Assembly (NCBI GenBank): GCA_028554795.2
Contig: CM068828.1
Coordinates: 12,916,314-12,980,313, forward strand
From: Sinohyriopsis cumingii
Lineage: Eukaryota > Mollusca > Bivalvia > Unionida > Unionidae
Length of the DNA: 64,000 nucleotides
Direction of reading: 5' to 3'
The notes under the pieces were generated by a model that worked only from the letters and a program-made list of their open reading frames with translations, did no database searches and was not told the origin of the DNA. This document shows, in pieces, positions 39,521 through 52,701 of this stretch (positions are counted from its first letter, which is position 1; the number at the start of each line of letters is the position of its first letter). The position numbers and the translations under genes were made by a program.

Positions 39521-39770
39521 GTGTGATTTGGATTTTTAACGTAGCCTTAAAATCTTAATCAGTCATATCGCTACGATGTATGCAGTGTGGCAGTGTATAG
39601 TGATGTCTATCGCTGGGGCATCATGCCGCAGACATGTAGCATAATATCCCACCCAGTCACATTATCCTGATACCAGGCCGACCAGTCACAACACTAACTT
39701 CTTAAAGCTGAGCGCCTAGCGAGTCAGCTGTTAATACTATTTTAAAAAAATGTTGGTATGTCTCGCGCGG
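39521..39770 (-). mobile_element. SINE-A copy 3, truncated at its tRNA-like head
   Basis: Minus orientation: (GT)n with GATTTGGATTTTTAACGTAG, then GCAGTGTGGCAGTGTATAGT, GGGGCATCATGCCGCAGACA and CCACCCAGTCACATTATCC. The similarity fades before the B box. Confidence 0.85.
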
Positions 39771-41335
39771 CTAGAACATAGCTACGTCTCTTGGTAAGGA
39801 AAGGACATTCGAACGCAGTGGTGACAGCTTGAATATAAATTTTTCTTCCGATGGAAGGTACAAATGTGTTAAATTCCACTGTGTCTGAAATGATGGTAAT
39901 CTTAGTTGCCATACTCGAATAGACACTGTCAAGCTACGTCTAGCTTTATTTACAAAATCGTATTTAGCCTTATGGTAATACCAATGTGTCAAGAAATACT
40001 ATCAGGTAATATACATTCAAGATACGACTCTTTCGCGACTTTTACACAATTCCCTACTTCTAAGTGCTTCTTTTTTTTTTAAACTTAAAGGTTTGTAGTC
40101 CCTTCCTGACGTTTGTTTTAAAAACATGTGCTCTGGAGTGCTTCATACCTTAAATAGCACATTGAACCAAAACTGTATACTTCTTTCTCCATGTTAACAT
40201 AACTAGTTTTAATCTCGTTAATCCGCTAGCCTTAAGATTTAACAATTTTATAATTCGTATTCGCTTAAACCTATTTCTACTTTCGCAGAAAATTCTCTTT
40301 AACCCTTTTTCCTAACATGCTCAAATATCAAAGCTGCTCAAACCCTAAGCAGCAAATCATACACAAGGACAATCATACACATATACATAGGTATACAGAT
40401 AGACTCATATATCCATATACTTTCTTTTGTCTGAATATAAAGATTTGTATAGGGTGTTTATTATGTTGACCCTGAATCCCTACTTAAAAGTGGATTATTC
40501 AGACGTATTATTCGTGGATGTGACAACAACACACCAATAAGTATGAGTGATGTTCTTAAGTGTCCAAGATACGAGTGGTATTCGAAAAATTCTGAATATT
40601 TTATTTTAACATTTTTTTGTTTCTTTCAACCTGTCAATAAATCTAAATGCCGACTGAAAGACACAATAACGTTCTGTTAGCTGATTTGCAGATGCAATTA
40701 CAGCACGCCCGGCTTCGTCAGATACACGTGTAACGTAATATGTCAATAGTGACATACACATTTCTGAGAAAGAGAAAAATTCCACTTGAGAGCAAAAGAA
40801 TACTGTAAAATCTAGGTCATCGTATGGTACTCTCTGACTGATATCACGGTCCACTTGGATAAGGTTTACAAATTAAATTCTTTGTTATGTCCTAAAATGT
40901 TTAGGTGGTATCATAGTTTTAATGATGGTGCTAATCCATGGAAGATGACACACATCATGGATTATCATTTTCCGCAAGTGGTGGGCAGTAAGTGGCTGCC
41001 ATGAATGGAAAAAAAAAATTAATGAAGATACTTGATACACGGTGGAGGATATTTCTATTATTACGAATATTCAATAATGGCTGATCAAGAATATTCTCGG
41101 GATGCAATCGACTGTCAACAATTCGTCGAATAATCAACTATTGACGAGAAATGTTGGAATAAGGCTGTCACAGGTGATGATACATACAAATGATTATAAC
41201 AAATTTTGAATCTGAGAAAATGTTCAGAGTTCACAAATCGTAGTAAGAGTGCCGAGTGAGTTTCATACGTTTTATGTTCCGAAGGAAAAAACAACGGTCG
41301 TCCAGCTACCTTTGCTTAACATTACAATTGTAACT
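39771..41335. other. AT-rich non-coding DNA
   Basis: No gene supported. Confidence 0.5.
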
Positions 41336-41339
41336 AGAT

Positions 41340-42120
41340 ATGTCTGAAATTACTATTGTCGACGAATATATGTATGACAGTATTAGTGTCACTGGATATT
41401 TGTATATATGCATGACATTATTAGTGTCACTGGATATGCCTGAAGTTACTAGTGTCGACGAATATATGCATGACATTATTGGTGTCACTGAATATTTGTA
41501 TATATGCATGACATCATTAGTGTCACTGGATATTTGTATATATGCATGACATTATTAGTGTCACTGGATATTTGTTGTTGTTGTGGGGTTTAACGCCATT
41601 TTTCAGCACACGATATGCTATACATGGCGGCCAGTGTTAATGCTGGAGGAAGAACCCGGGAAATGCCCGGAAAGAACCACGGACCTACGAGAAGCTACTG
41701 GCAAGCTTTCTCATATACCCACATTGGCCGAATCCGAGACTCGAACCCACGCAGCCAGAGGTGAGATGGCAGTGATCCGTAACGGAGAGCGCTTTAGACC
41801 ACTCAGCCACTCGGGGCCCTTGAGTGGATATTTGAATATATGCATGACATTATTAGCGTAACTGGATGCTTGAATGTATGTATGACATTATTAGCGTAAC
41901 TGGATATTTGAATGTATGCATGACATTATTAGCGCAAGTGGATATTTGAATGTATGCATGACATTATTAGCGTAAGTGGATATTTGAATGTATGCATGAC
42001 ATTATTAGCGTAAGTGGATATTTGAATGTATGCATGACATTATTAGCGTAAGTGGATATTTGAATGTATGCATGACATTATTAGTGTCACTGAATATTGT
42101 ATGACATTTCTTGTGTCACT
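41340..42120. repeat. ~38-bp minisatellite array interrupted by a SINE
   Basis: Unit TGCATGACATTATTAGTGTC followed by ACTGGATATTTGAATGTA in roughly 14 to 16 copies. The left part favours TAGTGTCACTGG and the right part TAGCGTAAGTGG, so the halves on either side of the inserted SINE have homogenised separately. Short ORFs across the array are by-products of the repeat. Confidence 0.92.
41564..41834 (-). mobile_element. SINE-B copy 4 inside the minisatellite
   Basis: SINE at 41,575-41,820 with (TTG)n at the left edge and the tRNA-like head at the right (minus orientation). Flanks CTGGATATTTG and GTGGATATTTG could be the target duplication but are also array sequence. Confidence 0.9.
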
Positions 42121-44690
42121 GAAGATATTTGTATCTCCCAGAGTGCTGCCAAAAGGAACTTTGCTGTACAACTCAACAGTTTGTACAACTTTTAGCAATC
42201 TTTATGTATATTTCTCATCGTCGTCGTTTCAGTTCAAAGAGAGAACATATGAAGCTGGAGAGTACGTTTAGTGCAGATGTGTATTATAAATGTATTTTTA
42301 GACAATATATTTCACATTTATGCTAATATATAATGGGTCGTAAATAATATCCAAGAAAACGAGGTACTCATTTTTTTAAATATCCATGATACGTCATATA
42401 TGCCTTCAACATTATGATCAAGGTTAACTGTCTTCATTTATTGTTTAAAAAAACCCAAAGGCATCAAACGCCATACACAGTTCAATGGCATTAAGGGACA
42501 TACCAAATATAATGACATAAAATGCTATACAAAACACAATAGTAGCAACGGCCATGCAAAATACGAAGATATCAATGGCCGTACAAATACAATGGCATCA
42601 AAGGACACACAAAACAAATATATGATATATGAATTGTACACTGTTTGCATAGAGCAGACATTAAACGCAACACGACGATAATGTAATCCTTTGATGCAGT
42701 TCAAGCGTTCTAATTCTTTGCAGTGTGCTCTTCAAACATAATAATAATAATATTATTAGTATGTATGTATGTATGTATGTACGTATGTATGTATGTATGT
42801 AGATGTTCTCTTAAGTTTTGACTGATTTGGTCCAACATTGACTGGATTTATAGCAAAGGCTCTCAATGAAAACCTACAACGATGCTTTAAAATATATTGA
42901 AACATTAATGTCTGCTATCAATAAATTAACAGTAATTTGATGACGTGATAAACAAAGCAATAAGTGACAGTGCAATTAATCACAAGGAGATTATTTTGAT
43001 CATCAACGAGTACAATGGGACAACGAGACAAAGCAATGCAATCACGAAATATGTAAACAATAACAGAAGTCAAGACTTCAGAGTCTAACTAAAAAGGCAA
43101 ACTGAGAATCCGAAGAACACTTTCTTGAGGAAGGAAATAAATTGAAAAAGAAAAGGTGCTCGATAAACTTACAATAATTGATCGCAGAGTGATTCAAGCG
43201 AAGAAAGAAATTTTAAAAAAATGAACTCTTGGCTGTTCCTGCTGTACCCGAGGTGTTTTCTGTTTATGGACACAACACATATTATAATAGGCTCTCTTCA
43301 TGCAAGTTCAGTCTCTTGTACAAATCAGTTTGCACGCTCGAGAATAGATTCTATTGCTTGTTGTTATAATGTTTACGTTAAATTAATGATATATACCCCT
43401 GCTGCATTGACAATAAAAGTTCTGATGACGAGACCACTTTGGTCATTAAGAGGTAAAACTGAATAAAAAGGTGAAGCGTTGCATTCAGAAAAATATAAAC
43501 AAGAAAGGCAAGACACTGAAGAATCGCAATGGACAGACATAGCGGATGTCAGGAAAACGTTTTAGAGTAATGAAAGAAATTGCAACATAAATATATACTA
43601 TATATACTCATAGTTACGTGTCACAGAGTGACTGCAAAGAAAGGTGCAAATTAAAATGGACAATGTAAAACCTTAGTTGTCTAGGTCTTCACTGTTTCAT
43701 TTTCTCTACAAAATGACATTTTATATTACAATATGGTCCATGGATGAAAGATAAATGTGTTTTAACAAATCAAGTTCAAAATAGATAGCAAAGGCTAATG
43801 GTACTGCGAGAGAAGATATATTTTTCTGATGGTTCTTATAATATTTCTGATGATCTTTAACTGCACCAGTGTATACTATAACTATTGAGTGCTGTTACAC
43901 TTTGAGATGTACTTGAATAAAGCCAAAGAGTGAATGCTTGCAGATGTGACAACGAAGAAATAATGTTGGATGTTTAAAATATATCTCAAACGTTAAAATA
44001 ACTGCTACCAACAATTGCAAACTGCATTGAAAAATTGTTTAGGTTTAAGAGCTAGTAAACAATGCATACAGGTCCTGAAGTTTGCCGGCGTTAGAACACA
44101 TAAAGAATGATACATGTATCTACGTCAGATGGAAAACACCAAATATTACTCTAATGTCTATTAGTTGTGTTTCCTAGAGTCCAAAATTATTGAAAACGTG
44201 TTTTAGGGCGACTTTATTACATGGAATGCTAACGGCTATGTTAAACACTAATGGAAATTGTTCTATTTAATATATGTTTTTAACATCCAATAAATAATAG
44301 AACTATCTCTAACAGTGCATAATAGAGTCTCTTATTTTGATCATTGAGAAACGCACACGGAGAGATGTAATGATAAATAATTCACACGTCGTCAACTGTC
44401 AGAAATAACTTTATTACTAATCTATCAGAACAAAAGACAATCTTAACGTAGCTAATATAAATTTTATAAAAACTACTCAAGGTATTGGATGAAAAGAGTT
44501 TGAAAGGAATTAAGACGTTGATGTAACGGGTTGACAGGTTGACAGGTTGACAACAGTGAACTGCTTCTGATGATAGTAGCAATAAAAGTACTAAAACGGT
44601 TACAGAAGTATAGAAAATGATGAAAACAGGAAAATGTTCTTTTAGATGCACGTGACTCGTTTGCACGGATCAATAACTGTATCTATAATC
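42121..44690. other. AT-rich non-coding DNA with a (GTAT)n tract
   Basis: A (GTAT)n microsatellite lies at about 42,760-42,802. No gene supported. Confidence 0.55.
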
Positions 44691-44691
44691 C

Positions 44692-44884
44692 CTTTGAGGA
44701 AGTACTGTCCAACCTTTTTGACAACATGGTCCACTGAAAAATGTTTTTCTTGAAGCCGAGGGTCGCAGAAGAAAACTGAAAAGCAACGACTATATAACTG
44801 CTCAAAGTCTGGCGGGCCATTTAAAATTAGCCCGTCGGCCGCATGCGGCCCGCGGGCTGCGAGGTGGACGTCACTGCTTTAAGG
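44692..44884. mobile_element. hAT-like MITE with 8-bp target duplication
   Basis: The element at 44,700-44,876 has degenerate terminal inverted repeats (AGTACTGTCCAACC at the left; CAGTGACGTCCACC as the inverse of the right) and a GC-rich inner palindrome (CGGCCGCATGCGGCCCGCGG). CTTTGAGG and CTTTAAGG on either side form an 8-bp target duplication with one mismatch, the length made by hAT transposases. No coding region. Confidence 0.72.
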
Positions 44885-45795
44885 CAAGACTAGATTACAA
44901 GGATCATTACCAATATATGCAGAGAAACGAGCAGATGATAGAGAATGCATAAGTTGCGTTGGCGACTGATATTCGTCTTCAGTACGATACGATTACTTCT
45001 GAATCAATTGCACATCCAATTAATGACAGGAGTTCGTGTCTGCGTTCCGCACAGTTCTTCTGTTGTATGTCAGGTTTGTTTTTACACTGCGAATATAAGA
45101 CGGCGATACATTTAAATTCACAATAAATAATACACATGGATTGTAAATATTGGTAATATAATTTGTAAAGTTTACTGCAGAATCCTCTTCTGGCATTAGA
45201 GTGATCAAGTTGTTTACATTATTTCATATTACTTTGTTCTCTCTTACATTATCTGGCGTATTCAAATATATTTAATATCAATACTTCTGTCCATGATATT
45301 TATTTATCACTGGTGACATCCACTTTGACAATTTAACATAAGAGTACCCTCAACATTTACTGTACTTTAGGTTTGTTTTTGGGGTTGTTTTTATTCGTTG
45401 CATATTTTGAATGTAAGCTGTTAGATAAACATTATATGACATTTTCTATCTCATATCACCAACAAGGATATTTATGAACTCGTGTTTGTGCTCAGCATGT
45501 ATACACTTTACTCTTTTCTACACGCTGTGTTGTTGGTTTCATATGTGGGGTCGATAATACCAGCTGTACTTGTACAAAACCACGTTTTAAATTTTTTATT
45601 TCTATTGATGATCTTCCTAAATATGCTTCAACGTCGATGGGTTTCTGTGCATATTCTTTCTAATTAATCGTGTTTTATAACTTTCAAAACCATATTTGAA
45701 ACATCATTTAATGAGATATCATATCATTTGTCCAAAGGATGCATATGTTATATGATGATTCTTATTTTTGACTTTGTACAATATATAAGAAATAA
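44885..45795. other. AT-rich non-coding DNA
   Basis: Nothing supported. Confidence 0.5.
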
Positions 45796-45799
45796 TTGT

Positions 45800-45924
45800 A
45801 GGTTACTGCATTTGTATGGGAAAATATGAACGAGTTTTCGGAATGAATACTGCACGAAACTGTGAGTGCAGTATATCCTTCCGACAAAACTAGTTCATAT
45901 TTTCCCATACAAATACAGTAACCT
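45800..45924. repeat. hairpin element, arms about 55 bp
   Basis: AGGTTACTGCATTTGTATGG at 45,800 is matched by its inverse ending at 45,924; GAAAATATGAAC and ATACTGCA also pair. The loop is 13 bp. Confidence 0.88.
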
Positions 45925-48900
45925 TTTTATTATATGCTCATTTTTTTATTCGACCTAAGGTTTAATTATATAAACAAAATACACTACAAGAAACAAAGTA
46001 AATGAATGAATGCCGTATTCCAAACTAAATACACAAGCGCAGATTTGACATTACAAAATGACATCATTATTAATGCGCACATAGCTCCGCCCAGATAATT
46101 TTGAACTTAGTCGCGCGGTCGACATAACTTTCGAAAGAAAATGGCGTGTCTAGTTAAAATTGAAATTTGCAGTCATATTGTGAATGAATGCGCGTTGCAA
46201 CGACTTTTCCATTTGATCTGGAGTGAATATATTTTGGTATTTTGTTTCGATTCGACGAAAGTTTGTGATTTTGAACTGGATTCATCTGTGCAAATTGTAC
46301 ATGAAATACATCGGTTTGAAGTGGCGCGGGAGAAGCGTGTTTACGTCTGCAAATGTGTTTCTGTTTTTGTAATTGAATGTTTGAAATCATAACGTGGGAA
46401 AAATATGAAGTCTTTCAATTGCAATTTTCAAAAAGACGCTATGGAATTTAATATGTATTTCAGTTTGAGTGCAGAAAGGAGGATGCAATTGCACTTATCA
46501 TCGAAATTACAGCACACTTTCGAAATGTGTAATCCAGATTGAAAACATATGATATGGCTCGTGTAATTCGGATTTGCAGAATTAAGAAAAACATTTTGAG
46601 GAAATTCAGGATGTAAAACTGTAAGTATATTTTATTTTGCCATTCTTATCTTGTCACTTGTATGTTATTTGTAAGGACATAATCGTCCGTCTTTTATATA
46701 ATGTAGCTAGCCTAAATCAGTAACATTGTATCAACGCGGAATGTACTAAAACAGCTGGGTTTTTTTTTTTGCAGTCCACGAAAGATATTTTAGTTCATTC
46801 AGAAACAAATTTAAATAACCACAACGTAAAGAGCCTCTTACGCAAGTGTATATGATTTGTTTACAAATCAAAATTGCTGGTGTCTGCGTCATTGTTTGTT
46901 TACAATAAAAAGTAGTTTCTTTATTCACGTGAATGCTATATGTGTATTGTCGCGCGCGTTTAGTATCGGGGAATATTGAACGATTCGGACAATGTAAAGT
47001 TAACGGGGAAAAAAATGAGCATATAATAATATATTAAATTTAACAGATAATACAAAATAATCAAAACCTGAAGCAATTGTTCGTTAGACAAATACTTCTG
47101 AATATAGCATTCAGCAAAATGTATTTGCAGCAAGACGATGCTGTATGCACCACCACCATATTTACTCTCATTCGTATAGTACATCAATAAAATTTCCTTT
47201 CGTAATGTATTTACTCTAAAATTCCATTCATATTGCACTATATATTATTGTACTTCAGTTATCTAGCAATTGAACGATTTTCAAAATGTTCCAAATTAGT
47301 ATAGGTCTATTGATCGCCAATTTTGATTTGTAATATTCTCTTTTTCATAAGCGCAAACATGATGCAGACTTCAACTGCTAATACTATGATAGTTGTTTTA
47401 CAAATGCATGCAAAATACGATACAAGTTTTCATTTGTTATTGCTGTGTTTACTCTTCTAGAATAGGAAATTTACACCTTGGCAAAGGAAGACAGAATAAA
47501 CAAAAGGAAACAAATACAAATAACGCCAACTTAGTAAACACGTTTAGTGGATGTACACTTAGTCTTAAAATGGTTGATTTATGCAATGTAGAATGATACA
47601 TTGCTTCCTTACGTCATATCAGCTGTTTTATATTCTCATGCTATAGATCTTGTACATTTATATTACTGATCAAAATAAACGTTTAGGTGATCTAGTGAGT
47701 TTTAATTTGGTATTTTAAATATTATCCTACCCCTCCCTTCGATACACAAGAACACAGGTAATGATTGGTATAAGTCTGCAACACATATGTTACGCTCATA
47801 TAAATACATTTGTTTCTTCAAATTGTAAAATTCTCCTCCCGAAATACAATTAGTTGATATGATACCAAATAGCAAATACATTATTACGTAGAATGCATCT
47901 ATGTATTGCACCCTTTTCTCACCATTAATATTAATGTTGAACTGAAACATGGACATGACAAACGAAATCCGATTCCGTTTGTTAGCGGATGCAATGAGTG
48001 AGACATATCCATACTTCAGAGATAAAAATTATGAATAAGAATTCAAGGAAACATGTGCCACTTCAGGGTTGTATTCAGGCCCAGATCTTCAAAAGATCTA
48101 TAATATTGTTCTTAAATTTGATATTTACATATTCACTAGACAATTTGGCAAGCACGTATTATTATAATACAATCATGTTTTAAGGAATAGTTCATAAAAG
48201 GGCCCTACATATCTAAGAAGGCATTGACATTTTAACACGCTTGAGAAATTCCTCAGCGATCGTGTTGTTTTTCAAAATTCATGGATTCTTATACAGATAA
48301 TTAAAAATACACTATAGGGTTTCATCATTTACAATCTGATCTCAGATAAATCCAGTTTTGTAAGAAGTATATAAGCAAGATAATCTGATTCACAATATCG
48401 AGAAATATGGTGAAACCAGAGCCTATTGTGCTATTTGTTAACGTCTGAATAAATTTACTTACTTTATCCATCAAGCATATTATCGCTTTCGGCGATGCCT
48501 CATTTTTATGCTCATTGACTAGGCTGCAACAACTGACCAGGAACAATACAATATTTCATCGTGCTAAAGCAACAATTACAACTTTGGCAACAACGACGAC
48601 AACAACACCTACAGCAGGAATATGATAAAAATATTACTAACCAGAGGAGAAAAGAAACAGACGACGAAGAAAACACAAAGATAATATAATTTAATGAAGA
48701 TTCTATCTTTCTCGATTGCCACAATGTACATTGGAACGTACACTTGTATGACATACATGTGTAGTATATCCAAATACAAAGTATTCACTGAAGTATAAAG
48801 TGAGCGTATCTTGATATAGTCTACCTTTGGTAATCTGAAGTGCCCATGGATACCTTAACATATTGGTTCAACTTCATTTTTCAGCATTATTAATTTATGG

Positions 48901-50720
48901 CTGCAGCTCTTGACAGCGTTGGAAATATCAGTCTTTGTCCAACAATATTATATGGGTGCAGCTCTTGATAGCTTACATATCCATTGTGCACATTACTTCC
49001 ATTTCACCCAAAACTTTGAAGTAGATTATCTATAGTTTTGCATTCTATATGAATATAAATATTTCAATTGTATATGTATTGTTGGGAATGTTACAAAATG
49101 AACTATGTTGAATTTAAATCTGTTTAAATAATTATATCAATAACAAGCATGGCAATATTAATCAAAACAACATTAAAAATAAAATGAACACTAGTACTAC
49201 TGTTATTCTTGGGTGTTTCATCATACCTGCATAGCACATAAAGGCATAATAATAAGTAGAATAAATTGCTATAGTAAAACTTGTATTATTCATGTGCGTC
49301 TTGTTTCCTTATGAGAACGTCTTTTTCTAAGAAGGATATTCAATTGTATGCACCTTTAATTACGAACATCACCGAAAACCTATGCTTATTTGTTTTGTTC
49401 TTTCTTCCAATAATACATTACCTATATGATCATGCTGTTATAATTACGAGGACTACTCTAGGTATGTAACACGACTAGAAGCAGAGTTCCCAAATCCTGT
49501 TGACTAATTCTGAAATGGTGTTTCATTATGATGTCGAATCCTGGTATAAAAGCGATTTTTGATTTGGTGGCTGCGAGTAAGTGTTTTACATTTTTAAAGC
49601 AATATCCACTAAACGTAGAGATAGGAACTAACACAACACATATCACCATAAAGAAATAATCAATGATCTACGTATATTGTAGTCCATATTGGGATAAATG
49701 AAAACTCTGCAATTGTCAGCATCCTTATATATATTATGTACGTGAAATGGGACAGGAGACAACACTCCATCTGGTCTGACACCATGTTTTAGCTCAAAAG
49801 GGTTTACAAATCTTCGTCACACAAATACCAGACTATCTGCGTATTATATTTGTTACATACTAAGTTTCTATATATAGTAGCACCTTACATCAAACAGTTT
49901 TACAAACATCAATAAATAGTTAATATTTATAAACGCATCTGCAGTGTCAACAAGACGTAAACAGGGCTTCGGTTATTTAATAATATATTGCTCATATCTT
50001 GAAATGCATTTAGACCTGTTTTTTGGTCAAAATACATCTGACTAAATCGAATGATTTTAAAATGAGTACAAGAATGATTAGATTAAGTGATAAAGTTTTA
50101 TTAAGGTGTACGAGTAATCAGTGCGATACATTGAGAACTCCTTTAATTAGATTTATCAATTGCCCAAGATTGTACTACAAGATACACGTTCGCCACTCAA
50201 AAGTGTGTAAAGTAATGCACACATTGCATGGAAGAAACATATGACGTCTTCTGCAAGTGATAACCTGAAAATATAGTGTGCATTTGTACAAATATCCTGT
50301 TCTTACTGTATTATCTTATCAAATTAATGGTTTAAGAAAAAATCACAAAAAGTCTACAAGGATACAAAAAAGACAACAAAAATCTCCGTGGAAACATACA
50401 ATGACTAAACTATTCCAATATAGGAAAATATTCAGTTTTTGAGCTCGACATGCATAAATGTTTAGAACAAAACATGAGCTTGCCGGTAGACAAATCACAA
50501 GCAGGAATCGTCTTAAACAAATTAGACGCCATATATAGATGTATTTCTTGTAAGCTATGCATCTATCTTAATCTAATATAATGATTTTATTCTTTATATA
50601 TTTTGAATGATGCGATCGATTTCTGAGGCCATTTGGAAAGGATGGTTTGCAAAACTAGCAATATGGTATCGATGGTAATATCATCGTTCCTGCTTCAAAT
50701 CGGAAGGAAGGATAAAACGA
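45925..50720. other. AT-rich non-coding DNA
   Basis: No convincing gene. An 83-codon ATG-initiated ORF at 46,141-46,392 in a locally CpG-containing patch, followed by a donor-like CTGTAAGTAT at about 46,620, could be a 5' exon, but nothing else supports it. Confidence 0.45.
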
Positions 50721-50724
50721 TTTA

Positions 50725-51108
50725 GGCCTTGGAGGCAAAGAACATTTAGGCCTATTGGAGCCTAATAATATTTAGGCCTATTGGAGGCAGATAATATTTA
50801 GGACTATTGGAGTCTAATACCTTTTGTGCCAATTGGAGGCTAATAACATCCAAGTCTATTGGAAACTAATAACATTTATTCATACTGGAGGCTAATAACT
50901 TGTAGGCCTAATGAACGCTAATAACATTTAGAGCTATTGGATGCTAATAACAAATAGGCCAATTTGATGCTACTGACATTTAAGCCTTATGGGAGCTAAG
51001 ACATTAAGGACTATTGGAGGCCAATAACCTTTAGGCCTATTTGTGGTTAATAACATTTATGCCTACTGGAGGCTAATAACATTTAGGCCTATTAGAGGCG
51101 ATATACCT
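50725..51108. repeat. 26-27-bp minisatellite, about 14 degenerate copies
   Basis: Unit TTTAGGCCTATTGGAGGCTA followed by ATAACA, strongly diverged between copies. Confidence 0.9.
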
Positions 51109-51328
51109 TGTTTAGAGGACTGCACGCTGCGTACATTTCCTCTTTATGTGCTAAAACGTTTCTTCCTCAAAGTCTTGCAAGCTTCAGCTCTAAATTCGTG
51201 AGTAATTATTTATATTTTCAAATAATATACATGTTAAATGATTTGAAACATTGTTCTCAAGCCAGAGGGGGTAGGTAGGATTTTAAGCGAGTAGTAGATA
51301 GTATGCAGGTATCAAATATTTTATGTCA

Positions 51329-51819
51329 TCAGTATTTCCCTGTGCTTGTACGAAGACCTTGGTGTCCTCTTGTTTGCTGTTCCAGCATATCCCAAGGTTG
51401 GTAGCGCACAGTCTCCTCACCGTTGGAAGAACTTCCATATAGTTTGAAATCCAGAGAGGAGCTGGTTAAATATCCATTACTATCTTCGCCAGGGAGTGAC
51501 ACGTTTGGGTGATTAAGTCCTTGTTGTAAGGATCCAGCTACTGATGGTTTAAGGTAGTCATCACTGACGATCTGCGATGGTCTTTTGCCACGGACGGTAT
51601 TCTGCTTGTAAGGGTCATTGTTTGAAAGTTTTTCGTACTCTAACTGCGCTTCAGAAAGCTCCAAATAAGGCGGCGTTTGGGTATAAGCTCCTTCGTACGA
51701 CGATGTTGAATCATTAATGTAGTCATATATTTCTGTCTCTTGTTTTTTGAACTCGTCCATTCGTGGTGGTGGCATTGGTGATCGCAACCTGTTTACTACT
51801 CGAAGCTGTGGTTTAGCCC
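51329..51819 (-). CDS. last exon of a single-pass receptor: cytoplasmic tail with tyrosine motifs
   Basis: Minus-strand exon with a splice acceptor (TTTTGTAG) before GGCTAAACC at 51,819 and a stop at 51,329-51,331, coding about 162 residues. It reads AKPQLRVVNRLRS, then a tail rich in tyrosine motifs (IYDYI, PPYLELS, YEKLS, DPYKQ, DDYLKP, NGYLTS) that could recruit SH2 or PTB proteins once phosphorylated. It joins in frame to the upstream exon at 52,148 through a split AG|G codon. Polar composition, no enzyme domain. The layout fits the cytoplasmic end of a signalling or phagocytic receptor, but the ectodomain is not visible and the family is not identified. Reading upstream of the acceptor is intron. 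Confidence 0.75.
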
Positions 51820-52147
51820 TACAAAACATTATATATGGGATATAGTTTTGTGTTTCATAATCACGTTTTCTATCAAATACTAATATAAACAGGAACACTA
51901 TAATGAAGTTATATTCAAAACAAAAGCTAATTGTAGTGAACATACTGGTGACATCTTCTATCTGGAAATATATTTAGGGGATTAGTCTCGTATCGGTTTT
52001 CTACATGGCAAGCTGTAGTAACAGCATTGTATTAAAAGTCATAAATTATGCTTGTTACCGTTTTGTAGACAAGAAAGTTTATTAGAAAGTTTGTAATTTT
52101 CTATATTTTCAATATTTAAACTTGAAACAATCAGAGACAAACCATAC

Positions 52148-52250
52148 CTTTTGCGTCGGAGATACAGAACCAGTACAATAACTACAGTGACTACCAAAAG
52201 GAACCCGCCTCCTCCAACAACGCCTCCTATGATGGTGTAAGAAACTGGAC
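52148..52250 (-). CDS. transmembrane exon of the same receptor gene
   Basis: A 103-bp minus-strand exon with acceptor CAG at 52,251-52,252 and donor GT (AAAAG|GTATGG) at 52,146-52,147. It encodes PVSYTIIGGVVGGGGFLLVV and then a hydrophobic run closing with LYLRRKR, a classic single transmembrane helix with a basic stop-transfer cluster. The Gly-rich entry to the helix and the basic exit place the next exon in the cytoplasm. Frame and splice phase agree with the exon at 51,329-51,819. Further 5' exons must lie above 52.25 kb or outside the window. Confidence 0.75.
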
Positions 52251-52392
52251 CTGAATTTGCACATGAAAAGAAGGCGTGACAATTATCAAAAAAGGCTATT
52301 CAAGGAATCAAAATAAGACTTGCTCGTTTTGTAATTAACTTAGATGATGTCGTCAGTTATAATAAGCAATTTATGTCACCATAGAGCTTTCA

Positions 52393-52397
52393 TATAT

Positions 52398-52478
<81 letters not shown>
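52393..52478. repeat. (AT)n/(ATAC)n microsatellite
   Basis: An ATAC-containing start followed by about 36 AT units, in the presumed intron upstream of the receptor transmembrane exon. Confidence 0.96.
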
Positions 52479-52480
<2 letters not shown>

Positions 52481-52701
52481 TAGGTTGATGTTCGCAAAGG
52501 CACTAGCTCGGTTGATCTGTGCATGATATAGTCTATAATGTGTTTAGTAAGGACATGGAAACAGTTTAACCAACAAAGCAAGCAGTCAATTAAAGCAGGA
52601 TTCGAATCGGTGCCGCGCGTAACGGCACCTATTGGACATTTTCCATGTACCGACGCTCTGATACACTTTGCAATCCCTAAACAAAAGAAGAGTTTGTTCA
52701 T

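Noticed and set aside
50023..50244. 73-codon ORF starting near 50,023
   Set aside because: No family resemblance, splice context or promoter; chance ORF in AT-rich DNA.
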